From assembly GCA_015680685.1 (NCBI GenBank), contig MNCI01001349.1, positions 92,752 to 156,751 on the forward strand: a DNA stretch of 64,000 bases, in the 5' to 3' direction. Both the position numbers and the translations under genes were made by a program. The DNA is from Gnetum montanum (taxonomy: Eukaryota; Streptophyta; Gnetopsida; Gnetales; Gnetaceae). The notes beneath the pieces were generated by a model. That model did no database searches. It was not told where the DNA came from and saw nothing but the letters and a program-made list of their open reading frames with translations. Below, one piece after another: positions 25,115 to 35,496 of the stretch (within the stretch, counting starts at the first letter, position 1; every line of letters begins with the position of its first letter).

Positions 25115-26924
25115 TCATTGCTCACCAAGGATGGAAACCTAAAAATGCATGCCAAAACTTTTGGACCATTCTTTTTATGTTTTGCTAAAGTTTCATCTCT
25201 ATTTGGCACTTCTTTATGATTTTATTCTTAATTTTGTTAGTACATTTTATTTTTGTAATCAAACAACACCCCAACCCCAAATTTTGATTTTGATTTTAAT
25301 GCCTCAATACAAGTTTTGTCACTCTTACAATATTATTCTTCCTCATAATCTATAACCTAAAATAGATTTTAATTATATAAACTAAGTTAAAATAAGGTTC
25401 AAGGTGAAATGAAAAAATTAGTAATAATTTAGAGTAATACTAAAATGTACGTAATGGACAATTGACATAACCAAAAACATTATTTGAAAAATAGTATGAT
25501 TACCCTTTTACCTTGCCTACGGGGCATCCTACTAGGCTTATCCCATGAACCTAAACTATTCACTATTATTTAGGTTATTTTTATTGCATTTACAAGGGGT
25601 TGGGCATCCATTTCATAAATGTCATTAGCAGTAAAAGATTGTTGGTTATCACTAGCAACATAAGACCTTAATGTGAAAGTAAACGATATTAGAAAACTCC
25701 AACCCACACGGTCAAAATTTTCGCAGCAAATGGTAAGAAAGGTCTCTCCTTGTAGGGAATTGTCACCATTAATGTTCAGGAATAATGTTGGCGCATGCAA
25801 TTTAGGATAATGATTTTTGCGTTTTGATGTAGTTTAGATTTAAACGTTCCGAGTAATGGGCTGTAGTCAGGGTGTATTTGACTCCCCGGTTAACCTATCC
25901 CATTATTTTCTCGTTTTGTCGTGATTCGCATAATGTACGGCTTAGTAGGTGGATAATTGCAAACTGGTCCTTCGCGAACAACCTGAGAGAGAAGATATCT
26001 AAACCAGGAAACCAGAAGAAATGCAGCAGAGCACCATGTAATGGAATATCAGGTTCGGTAAATTACCAAAACCATGTAAACCAGGGGCGCATGTAAGCTG
26101 ATCAAGTTAAAGATGAACAAGCTGAGATAAAGTGGTCATGTTCTCTCAGTCTAGGAACGTAACACAATTCCAGATTCTATTCCTTTTCAGGAATGAGAAA
26201 ATTGAAGAGAGTAAGACCTTGGGAGTCTATGATTCGGCAGACAACGCACCTTGATCACGTCAACCTCGAAGGTAAAGCGTTACTATACGCTTCAGGGTTT
26301 TATTAGTTAAAGTACAGTCCCAAGAAAACTACCAAATGACCTGTTAATTCAGTTTTACTTCTCCGTTTTGCCATCTTGGAACGTACAGACTCTACCGCCG
26401 AGTTTTTGATCCTGTGGTTGGTAAATGGTCCTATTACAATGTTTGATTTCAAAGAGCTATGGTCCATGATAATAATGAGGATTCGACACATTTAGTTGGA
26501 AGCCAGGCCTGTTTCCATGAGAACTTTGTAAAATAAGGATCCAGTTCAAGACTTTCAAGTATGCAATGCAGCCAACTCTTTTGACAAATTTAGTTCACCT
26601 CGCTTTATTCCAAGGTATTCGGTAGACGGAGTAATGACTGACAAAACCACGCAACAGCCGATTTGCAGAAGATCTACGAAACAAGAATGCAAACATTCAT
26701 CGGCTAATGATTATTAATTGATTCAATTCAGAAACAAACCGCACAAACAAAACAGAGAGGGGTATCATCTGGAGTTAAGGTAAAGCCACAATTTCCAAAG
26801 CGGGAAAAACCTCATTTAACCTTCGGCTTAACCACTCAGGCCCTGTGCACAAGATTAGATTTTTTAGTTACAGGTGTTGTTGATCTTGGTTACCAATTTC
26901 GATGAACAGCGCACATGCTTAGAA
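25115..26924. other. Apparently low-copy DNA without recognised gene
   Basis: From about 25550 the composition is less repetitive and richer in CpG than the surrounding elements, and it has no homology to other parts of the window. The open frames at 25570-25800 (minus) and 25872-26096 (plus) have no recognisable domain. It may be the flank of a host gene. Confidence 0.35.
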
Positions 26925-27057
26925 GTCGTGCGTCTCCTGGGTCCGGGCCTACGCATCGACCCAGAACTCGTTCTTCTTAGACTTCGCTGCTGCAATGACT
27001 AAGATGAGCAACACCGGCTCCTCTGGCAAGATCCGCAGCCACTGCCATAGTCCCAAC
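26925..27057 (-). other. GC-rich coding-like scrap interrupted by a hAT transposon
   Basis: This short CpG-rich island is unlike its surroundings. One minus-strand frame reads LPEEPVLLILVIAAAKSKKN, then EFWVDA, with a stop codon at 26949-26951. This looks like a hydrophobic segment followed by a basic tail at a protein C-terminus, but I cannot name it. The hAT element inserted at its upstream side (27058), so any gene reading through here was interrupted. Another minus frame has an ATG near 27048. The call is weak. Confidence 0.3.
27050..27057. repeat. Left 8-bp target-site duplication of the hAT element
   Basis: GTCCCAAC, identical to 32568-32575 on the other side of the transposon. Confidence 0.85.
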
Positions 27058-27145
27058 CATTGTTACCGGAAATGCGAAACGGGGCAACGTCACGGCAACC
27101 ACAACGCAACGAAACGGCAAAAAATCAGGTTACGAACAAGAAACG

Positions 27146-27239
27146 AGTAGAACCAATTACTAACTTTAGCAATTTTTATATTTTAGTAAAANCAGTAGAA
27201 CCAATTACTAACTTTAGCAATTTTTATATTTTAGTAAAA
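27146..27239. other. Single-N gap flanked by identical 46-bp repeats (probable assembly join)
   Basis: The 46 bases at 27146-27191 are repeated exactly at 27194-27239, with N at 27192 between them. This is the pattern left when two overlapping contig ends are joined without being merged. One copy is probably artificial. Confidence 0.8.
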
Positions 27240-27548
27240 TTATGTGTATATTTCTTTGTTTTATACACCAACAATTTAAAATGCAATACAATACAATGAT
27301 TTTTATATATAAAAATTTACAATATTTTTATTTATTGATATCTAAGAACAATTACCCATCAATAAACTTAATAGAAGTTGTAAAATAATTTATTTAAAAA
27401 ATAGTAAAACGATAAAAATATATATTAAGAACAATTTTGGTGATTGATAAATAAAACTTTTTAAATAAGTACATGACATATTAAGTCCAATACATTAACA
27501 TCTTAAACATGTAACATACTTAATATTGTTTATACCATATTGTTACTA

Positions 27549-29880
27549 TTATTTTTCATACGTTTTTTTTATTTTATCACCATCAAACATATTTTCATAA
27601 TTAGAATCTAGAACTTCTATAGGAAGTTCATCATCTCCATCATCCATAGATCTTTCATAATCCCACATTTGATGAGGACCCATTTTGTAATCTTGAGAAG
27701 ATTGAGATAATAACCTAATATTTGAACGAACAAAAGCTAAATTTTCAGCCTTTGCAATGCGTAATGTGTTGCATTTTGTTGAGTGAATAAATACATATTC
27801 ACTCCAATTTCTTTCACATGTTGGAAACCTATAATACAAAAAAGAATTAAATTAAAAACTTAATAAGAGGATTTCGCTAAGAAATCTTTGTTACATAAGC
27901 ACAAGGATTTTTGATTATCTTCTTCCATAATCAATAAAAGTGAAAAAAAACTTTATTAAAAATAAGATAGAAATATGTTATTTTAGCTTAAATAAAGAAA
28001 AAAACAAAAATTAGAGGCAGCAAACATGAAGATAGAAAATATTAATGTCATTAAATATTCAATTCACAAAAAAGTATTTATAAATATCTTTCAAGTAAAA
28101 TTTAAAAAAGAAAACTTACTTGAGATAAAACACGAATTGCTACCTCATTCAATAATGGAGTTTGAGTTCCATACTGATTCTAAAATGTAAAAGCATCTAA
28201 TGTTTCACGATCATGTGCACAACCAGGATGTGCAAAATCTTCCTCTGATTTGATATAAATGTCATATTCTTTCTTTATCTTTACATGATCTTCTCTACTT
28301 GAAAAACATCGATCAATATAAGTTTTTCAACCTTTGTTAACTTCCTCATCTATCCATGGCTTTTTCTAAAACCATTTTGGATTAAGAAGAAACCCAATAG
28401 AATGAAGGGGAGATTGAAGCATCCTCAATCTCTTTTTACATTCCCATATTAAATCGTTTGTATGCTGATCAAAAGAAAATGAATCATTTTGTAAAATCTA
28501 AAACAATGATTCTATCATTTGTACCATTTTTTCAAAAATTTCTCCCATGAATGGAGAATTACTATCACAAAGTCTTAAAATCTCATAGATGGGATAAAAA
28601 AATTTTAAAGCAGCTTCAACTTGTTTCCAAAATAATTTTTCCCTACCTCCAACAATAAGATCAACAATTTATTCACATAAACTTGAATTAACACTTGATG
28701 AAATTTTCCACCTTTCTCACTCTACTGAAATTACCATTTCTCTAAAAAGATGTTCAATCATAATAAATTGTGAAGCAAACCCAGTTTCTGCATATTTTAG
28801 TAATTGTAAAGAGTACTTTCTGTAGATGGCTTTTGACAATGAATAATTAATGATAAATTGCTAAATTTTTTTACCATTTGCTACAACTTCAGATATTCAG
28901 TCAACACCAACATAAATATCTTTTAATAACAAATTCAAGCAATGTGTTGCACAAGGAGTCCAAAACATATTTGAATACTCATCCTCTATCATCTCTCTTG
29001 CCAACACACTATTTGAAGCACTATCTGTGATAATGTGCACAATATTATCTCTTCCTATTGTATTTATAGCCTCACAAAATAATCTCATTAAATAAACAAC
29101 AATTTTAACATTTTCTGAAGTGTCATGTGACTTGATAAAAATAACACCTTTTGGAGATAATGCAAGGATATTAATAAGTGGTTTGTTGGTAATATATGTC
29201 CACCTATTTGATAAAATAGAAACACCTGTAATAGACCAACTATCCTTTATGCCTCTTAAATTTGCTTCAACTCGAGCTTTTTCTTCAATTAAAAATGTTG
29301 TTCTAATTTTTTCATAACAAGGTGGCACATACCCTTTTGAAGCAGAATTTATCATATGTATGTCTTGTTTAAAATAAGGAGACCTAGCAATGTTAAAAGG
29401 CATGCCACATGCATACAAAAGTCTTGTTATAACTGCATTCACCTTTTTTTTATTTGAAGAATCAAACATTTTTTCTAAATTAGTATTTGACATTAAAATA
29501 CTAACATTTGTATGTGTATCTATACTCTTGATGATGGACATGGCATCAAAATGCTTGAATTGCTCAATGAGATCTTCTTTTTTAGATTTTGGTATTTTTT
29601 TACACACCAAAATTTGCTCTTTCTTCCCAATTCCAAGCAAGTGATATCTAACACATGCAATAGAACTACTTCTATTATGTTGCGATAAGGACAAATCCAT
29701 GATTTGCTTCCTGAACTGTTATACTTACCTCCAGAATATTTCCCTTTAACATTTACTATAGTCCATAGCTTTTTCTAAAAATCCTTTTTTAGTAATTGAT
29801 ATTTTGATTTTTCTCCATGCCCTTCTTGCTCTTCAGAATGCAAATCTTCTTCAGATGACATTGATCCTATATGCTTGTTT
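27549..29880 (-). pseudogene. hAT transposase (BED finger, DUF659, hAT dimerisation domain), decayed
   Basis: The transposase reads on the minus strand from about 29880. A BED-type zinc finger relic comes first (WICPY, then VRYHLLGIGKK and CKKIPK, near 29580-29710). The DUF659 region is well preserved in a 267-codon open frame (29700-28897), with SWSITGVSILSNRWTYI, ITDSASNS and FWTPCATHCLNLLLKDI. The C-terminal half (28896-28120) has several stops. A GT-AG intron spans 28119-27829 (CTCAA|GTAAGT ... TATAG|GTTTC), followed by the dimerisation domain (TCERNWS, 27828-27549). The frame is off by one across the intron, so an indel or a different splice site exists. It would bind the element's ends and catalyse cut-and-paste transposition, but stops make it inactive. 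Confidence 0.82.
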
Positions 29881-31035
29881 TAAAAATTCATAATATTATT
29901 TACAAAGAAGATTAAAACAAACCATAAAACAAAAATGTATTTTAAAAATGACTGATGCAATCATGCTCTTTGGTAGACAATATATAACAGAATTCCATCC
30001 AAAACATAAAAATAAAAAATAAATATTCTTCCAAGTCCTATTCAAAAAAATCTTTCATTTTAAATACCACTCAGAGTCTTAAACCAATTAATAAACACAG
30101 ATTCACCACTACATGTTAACAACCAAATAAAATCCTCAAAGATGGCAAAGAAGTCTGTACCAAAAGTTTATGGATGATTTGGTGAGTTTGCTAATTGCTA
30201 CCTAATGTCCCTGTTTAGTTCCAATTTTTAACTTTTTTGGGTCTTCCTATCTTCTCTTACTTTCACTTGAAGAAAATATTTTCAACAATAGAAAGTTGGC
30301 AACTATAATAGGGAAAGTGCTAACTAGGGATCATAAGAAAGAGTTGAATAATGTTGTAAAAATAGTGCTAAACTATCACTATGCTATTGTTTTTTGTTGG
30401 TCTTTGTCTTTTTTACCTTATCCTTAAATCATTTTTTATTTGTTTTATTGTTTATTTTTTAATTTTATTTTTTTAAAAAGTAGTTTATTTATCCTAAAAC
30501 TAACCATTATACTTTAAATAACTATTTCTTTATTTTTTTAATTGCTTTTATACTTACAATTTTTATAGTTTAAAATAAATTCTACTACAACTAACCGCTA
30601 ACCATAACACTATTTCTTTTCTCTTAAATACATTATAGTTGATACTATAATTGAAATGATTTGCAAGTTATTAGCAGTACGTAAATGAAATGATTTTGAT
30701 CCTGAAATAGGTAAATCCATGTAGTGCAACAAAAAAGTGTCCTCAATCAAAAGCAAGAACAATATGCATGATAATTATCTTATGATTTTCCAAAAAAAGA
30801 CAAATTAATTTTTTGTTGTTCTCATTTTATGTTTTGAACCACAATAGTCAGTATGGAGTCGTAGTGGGAGAGGTAATCAATATGCTGGAACTTGATAGTG
30901 ACAAAAAGTAGTGGCAAAAACTTGTTCAAATACCAATATTTTTGAAGGTAGTGGTGCCAAAGGTGGCTGCTTGTGAATGGAACCCCATTGCAGGTATGGT
31001 ATACCAGTATTTGCTTTGTGTCATTGCAAATTTAG
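29881..31035. other. AT-rich internal hAT sequence, no gene seen
   Basis: No open frame of interest was seen. It carries one copy of a roughly 95-bp direct repeat at 30049-30147. Confidence 0.4.
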
Positions 31036-31628
31036 TCTACAGAATTTCTTGCATCTCTTATTTATGAATGTAGCTTGTTAGAAAGTTTTATGACTATCTT
31101 AGGACATTCATAAGTTCTTGCATCTCTTTTTTATAAGCATAGCTTGTTGGAAAGTTTTGTGACTTTGATAGGAAATTCATATGTTCATTCTCTTTAACAA
31201 TTCCCACAGAGATACAAAAAAACTTATGTAAAAGAATGGGCCTAAACTAGATTCTAATGAATAGAATCCACCGTCTCCATATAGAGATAATCTAGAAACT
31301 TCAATTTTAGTTTCATGTTTTTGTTAGGATTTATTTGTAGAATATCAAATGACCACATAGATTAGAGTTTACTGAAAAATAAATTCTCATTTTTATTTTC
31401 ATAGTTATTATTATTGATGTTTGGTTTTCCTCTTGGTTTTACAGCACTTGGCTTGTTTTTGCTTTATTCCATTTTTTATTTTTCAAATACCAATATCTTT
31501 GGCAACCAAAAAGGTAGTGAAAAACATTCTAAATCTTTCATTCTAAATACCACTCAAAGAGCCTTAGACCAATAATAAACGTAGATTCACCATTGCATGT
31601 TAATAATCAAATAAAATCCTCAAAGATG
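30049..31628. repeat. Pair of about 95-bp direct repeats inside the hAT element
   Basis: The copies at 30049-30147 and 31536-31628 share TCTTTCATT[TC]TAAATACCACTC, TAAAC[AG][CT]AGATTCACCA and AATAAAATCCTCAAAGATG. They are about 1.5 kb apart and slightly diverged. Confidence 0.7.
31045..31182. repeat. Tandem duplication, 69-bp unit
   Basis: Two adjacent copies start with TTCTTGCATCTCTT and contain AGCTTGTT[AG]GAAAGTTTT[AG]TGACT. They are moderately diverged. Confidence 0.7.
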
Positions 31629-32567
31629 AGTTGAAAACAGTGCAGAACTTTGCTGCTACTGCTCTTTCATATAGATAAATATGCATAAGGCAAGATCTAA
31701 GATTAAATCTACGACTAGAAGGATTTCCTACCCCCATTGAAATGGGAATAGAGAAAGACAAAAGACGAGCTTTCTATATTAACTTTGAAGAGATGGATTT
31801 TAAAAATGCGACCCTAATATTTTACAGAATATGATTGCAATGATTGAACTTTACTGTAATAGGAAACTCTGACTCAAACAAAAGAATCTCAATAAAGAAA
31901 GACCAATGAAGAGATAATGTACAAAAATGGTCTCTGAATCCACAGTTTAGCCCATTTTGAAAGGGAGAAGTGTTTGTTACAGAAGCAAACACTTACCACA
32001 CAGAGTTGACTAACGATTTATGGTTATGGATAGCGATGTAGAAGCAGCAACAATAACCTTGGAGGAGCAGCAATAGCAGGATTACCAGCGTTCACAACAC
32101 AACGATGCAAAAGCAGTAGCATTAGCAAGATTAGCAGCGTTCACAACACAGACCCCAAATGTTTTACCTGAATGTGTTGCTTATTGTCCTCCTCACCATA
32201 GAAGAAACCCTAAATTTTTTTACTTGCCATAGAATAAACCCTAGATTTTTTCCCTCCATATTTGTTGTTTCACACATTCAATTCGTTGTATAGCTGCATT
32301 TAATTCGTGACAGACCCACATTTAATTCGTGACACATGTAGTTGTTGAGAACAAAGCATCGAATCCTTTCATATCTTTGAAACCCTAGAATTAAAAAATA
32401 AAATGAAAGGAAATGAAACGTGTCAAAAATGTTTCAGTCTATGGGGAAACATTTCACCCAGCAAGTGATGGTTATTATTCATAGAAAATGGTGTTTTGAA
32501 ATGGGATCCCATTTCTGCAAGGAAAAATGTGAAACTTTATGAATTTGTTGCGTTTTTGGCAACATAG

Positions 32568-32575
32568 GTCCCAAC
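32568..32575. repeat. Right 8-bp target-site duplication of the hAT element
   Basis: GTCCCAAC, matching 27050-27057. Confidence 0.85.
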
Positions 32576-33345
32576 TAAGCTAAATTAAACTTAATACATT
32601 TTTTCCTCCTCAATGCATTCCATGTGTCTCACACTTTTGTTTTCTTTCACGTCAACTCATTTCGATGTACCCTTCTAAGGATCAAAGGTAAATTATTAAA
32701 AAACAAGACTATTTGATGATTTAATCCTCTTTTGGCTCACCAAATGAGTCTCCGAGTCTACACTCTGTGACTATGATGTCCTGCCAGCTATATCTAGTAT
32801 CGTTTTTCTTCGGTTAATGAATACATCCTTCTCCTTAGTCCCATTTCTCTAAAGATAATGGTGAAGAAGGGGATGAGCATGAATCCTTACAAGTAATTGT
32901 GTTCTTCTTTCAAATGCTTTTGTCTATGAGGTAATGAATTTCAAGCCATGTATGGAACATTATTATTATGGTACCACCCAATAGTATATATGATGGAAAA
33001 TGAGGATAGTAGCTTGCATCAAGAAACTTGACATGTTCCTACTATGGTTGATTTAAAATTTCCTCTTGTAATGGTGCAAAAGTCCATGATGAACATTTTT
33101 GAACTTGTGTCCAATATGATAGCTCTAGTGAATATGGCTAATATTTATGGGGAATTACATGAGGTATTTGGTTTGTAGGCTATGAAGTTTTATGGTTGGA
33201 AGAATGATGACATGAGGAAGATTGTTGCAATGTAGAGGGAACATTCCAAGGTGTAAAATTTCAAGAATTAGATTCCATTCCTTGAAGTTTTGGCTGAAAA
33301 ATGAACCACAATGATAAGAAATTTGATCATGGTAAGGCCTCTTAC
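32576..33345. other. Intergenic DNA, possible weak coding remnant
   Basis: A plus-strand frame near 33060-33230 reads MVQKSMMNIFELVSNMIALV, then FYGWKNDDMRKIV, before stops intervene. No family was recognised. The rest shows nothing. Confidence 0.25.
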
Positions 33346-33349
33346 CTTT

Positions 33350-33900
33350 TGCTTTTCTTTAACCACTTCTGCTTTATAGTGTAACTAGCTTTACAACTAC
33401 TTCAATAACTTTATTTTCCAAATCCTTGAGACATGATGTCATCTTTTGATTTAACACATTCCAAACCTTATCAACAACATTGGCAAGGTCTACCAAAGCC
33501 CTCTTAGCTCCCAATCTTTGTTGAAAAAATGCTTCAACAACATTAGAAGTTTAAATCTTACATTCAACATTTTTTATATCCTTTTTCCATTGGAAATTTA
33601 TGTTGGCTTTCTATACAATAACATGCTTATGTCATTTGCCTTCTAATTTAGCTACAACATCCAACACAATAGCAATTTGAATCATTGACCTCTGGTAGAG
33701 ATTACCCATGACATACATATCCATCCTTTGATGAGTTTTTAGCCATAGGACTTCTATAAGGTGCATTAATTGGTCACATTTTCTAAACCAACAATTTGGA
33801 CATTGGTTGAGCATGCAATTGTACCATTCTATGGCCACATCCAATGATTCATTGGTATACACCTTTCATCCTACTCTCTTCTTTCTAAGTCTTGTAACTT
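33350..33900 (-). pseudogene. Unrecognised minus-strand coding remnant, coiled-coil-like
   Basis: A minus-strand frame can be followed from about 33862 to 33360 with few stops. It has a Cys-containing N-terminal part (CMLNQCPNCWFRKC), then a Leu, Val, Lys, Glu-rich tail (RALVDLANVVDKVWNVLNQK). The tail has heptad-like spacing. It lies just upstream of element B and is unrelated to it. It may be the remnant of an older element, and no function can be assigned. Confidence 0.3.
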
Positions 33901-33996
33901 GGGCATAAGATGAAATTTGACATTAAACATTTTTAACATGTTTGTCCAAGAAGAGACAGAATTAGGTGGAAGAGCTTAATACTATGTTTTAGCATG

Positions 33997-34001
33997 AATA
34001 G
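33997..34001. repeat. Left 5-bp target-site duplication of element B
   Basis: AATAG, identical to 42086-42090 beyond the 3' LTR. Confidence 0.85.
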
Positions 34002-34079
34002 TGAAATACCACAAAATTTCAGGTCTCAGCATCTCAATTGCAGATTTTTCTAAGTGTCAGAGTGATGGCACTTTCTACA

Positions 34080-34590
34080 CCCTACTACCCTATGTAGCGT
34101 AGTGCTATAGTGCACAACATAGCACTACAGTGTAACACCCTACTACGCTATGTAGCGTAGCGCTATAGTGTAATAGCCTGTTACGCTGTGTAGCATAGTG
34201 TAGTGTAAAACAGCACTAACTACCAGATTTACAAGACTTTTCTAAGTGTCAGAACAATGACACTTTCTAGACCCTGCTACACTACGTAATGTAGCGTAGC
34301 GTAGCACAACACCAACTGCTAGATTTTCAATATTTTTCTAAGTGTCAGAACGATGGCACTTTCTAGACCCTGCTACGCTATGTAGCATAGTGTAGCGTAG
34401 CACTACAGTGCAATACCTGGTGCTATAGTGCATAGCGTAGCACTACAGTGCACTACCCAACGCTACAGTGTGTAGCATAGCACTACAATGCAATACCCAG
34501 TGCTACAGTGCATAGCGTAGCACTACAATGCAACACTCGATGCTACAGTGCAGTGTAACGCTACAATGTAATACCCATTGCACTACCACA
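34080..34590. repeat. Palindrome-rich GCTAC/GTAGC array in U3 of the 5' LTR
   Basis: About 500 bp are built almost entirely from the words GCTACGCTATGTAGCGTAG, CACTACAGTGC and their complements. Many are self-complementary and could fold into hairpins or cruciforms. The 3' LTR has the counterpart at 40858-41400, with different copy numbers. Confidence 0.8.
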
Positions 34591-34626
34591 TGGCACCTAA
34601 TCCACATTTTGGACTAACCCTAGCCC

Positions 34627-34634
34627 TATAAATA
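34627..34634 (+). promoter_or_regulatory. TATA box of element B 5' LTR
   Basis: TATAAATA after CCTAGCCC. It is conserved at 41451-41458 in the 3' LTR and lies immediately downstream of the palindrome array. Confidence 0.65.
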
Positions 34635-35266
34635 CCTCTACATCCACTTTTGAAAAGAAGAAAAGAGAGGGGTGAGAAAAAGAGGGGAGGCTTCTATTTC
34701 TTCACCAGCAAGGCAGTTGGCACTTCTATTGTTTTGGCATTTGGCATCTTGGCATTTAGCTCTGTGGGCAAATCAGACCCAAAGCATACCACACCAATCT
34801 AATAAGCATAGTTTATCACAGTGAGCATAGATTTTATAGCCCAATACCATCGAGGCTATGATTGTGTTCCTATTGTGCCTATTGTACACTTTGTATACCT
34901 ATGCCCCTTTTCTAGGGCAATGCATCTTCTTATTCAAACTCTCTTTTTTTCTAATTAAAGCATTCATTTTTTTAGCATTATAAAGCGTTCAATCATGTCT
35001 ACTATTCTGTTATGCACTTTAGCACATTTCCACTGTTGTGCATATTATGTCTTATTTTATTTTACCACCAAGTATTCCATTTAAAATCATTATTTGCAAA
35101 AGGGTTATTGTACATCAGTTAAGTCCCTGTGTGATCGACAAGACCATTCAGGGCACCCTAAATCCATTCTCTCCAGCACAGCCCTCACACGGATTTGGGG
35201 TTAGGCTATGTGCCCAAAGACCTCTTGGTGTCTCTAGCCATCAACATTTTCTATCGCTACAATTTT

Positions 35267-35283
35267 TGGTGCTAGAAGGAGGG
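35267..35283 (+). promoter_or_regulatory. Primer binding site of element B
   Basis: TGGTGCTAGAAGGAGGG lies five bases after the LTR end. Plant Ty3/gypsy elements use a TGGCGCTAGAAGGA-like site that pairs with a tRNA 3' end, and a C-to-T change fits the general decay. Confidence 0.65.
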
Positions 35284-35496
35284 CTGTTTTTTCTTCTTCT
35301 TCTTTTAGCAGTTATCATACTTGGCATTTTTTCTGTATTTTCATACTTTGCATTTTTTTTCTCTACATTGTTACACCTAGCCATTTTCTATATTTCTATA
35401 CTTGGCCATTTCCCTGATATTGACAGACTTCATCATTTTTCTATTGTTTTCAGAGTTAGCCATTTTCTACAATTAGCAACTCTCACAACCTGATCT

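Larger units (their letters stand above)
27058..32567 (-). mobile_element. hAT DNA transposon, about 5.5 kb, with TIRs and 8-bp TSD
   Basis: The ends are imperfect terminal inverted repeats: CATTGTTACCGGAAATGC on the left and, read inward on the other strand, CTATGTTGCCAAAAACGC on the right (12 of 18 bases identical by eye). Identical 8-bp duplications GTCCCAAC flank it, the size expected for hAT elements. It carries a decayed hAT transposase on the minus strand and about 2.7 kb of AT-rich internal DNA. An assembly N at 27192 lies inside, so the exact length is uncertain. The perfect TSD suggests a younger insertion than the surrounding retrotransposons. Confidence 0.85.
34002..35261 (+). repeat. 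Element B 5' LTR (1260 bp)
   Basis: It begins TGAAATACCACAAAATTTC and ends CTATCGCTACA. U3 contains three copies of a word like TTCTAAGTGTCAGAACGATG (about 34050, 34236, 34335), each followed by GTAGC/GCTAC palindromes. The transcription start is likely shortly after the TATA box at 34627. The 3' part (35150-35250) is well conserved with the 3' LTR. Confidence 0.88.

Noticed and set aside
25872-26096. 74-codon open frame in low-copy DNA
   Set aside because: No recognisable domain, no splice or promoter support. Could be chance.
34080-34590. Regular short repeats as a possible CRISPR array or satellite
   Set aside because: Repeats are degenerate palindromic words without spacers, inside an LTR of a plant element.
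35038-35493. 151-codon hydrophobic frame
   Set aside because: It spans the end of element B's 5' LTR and its leader. Hydrophobicity comes from T-rich DNA, not from a membrane protein.
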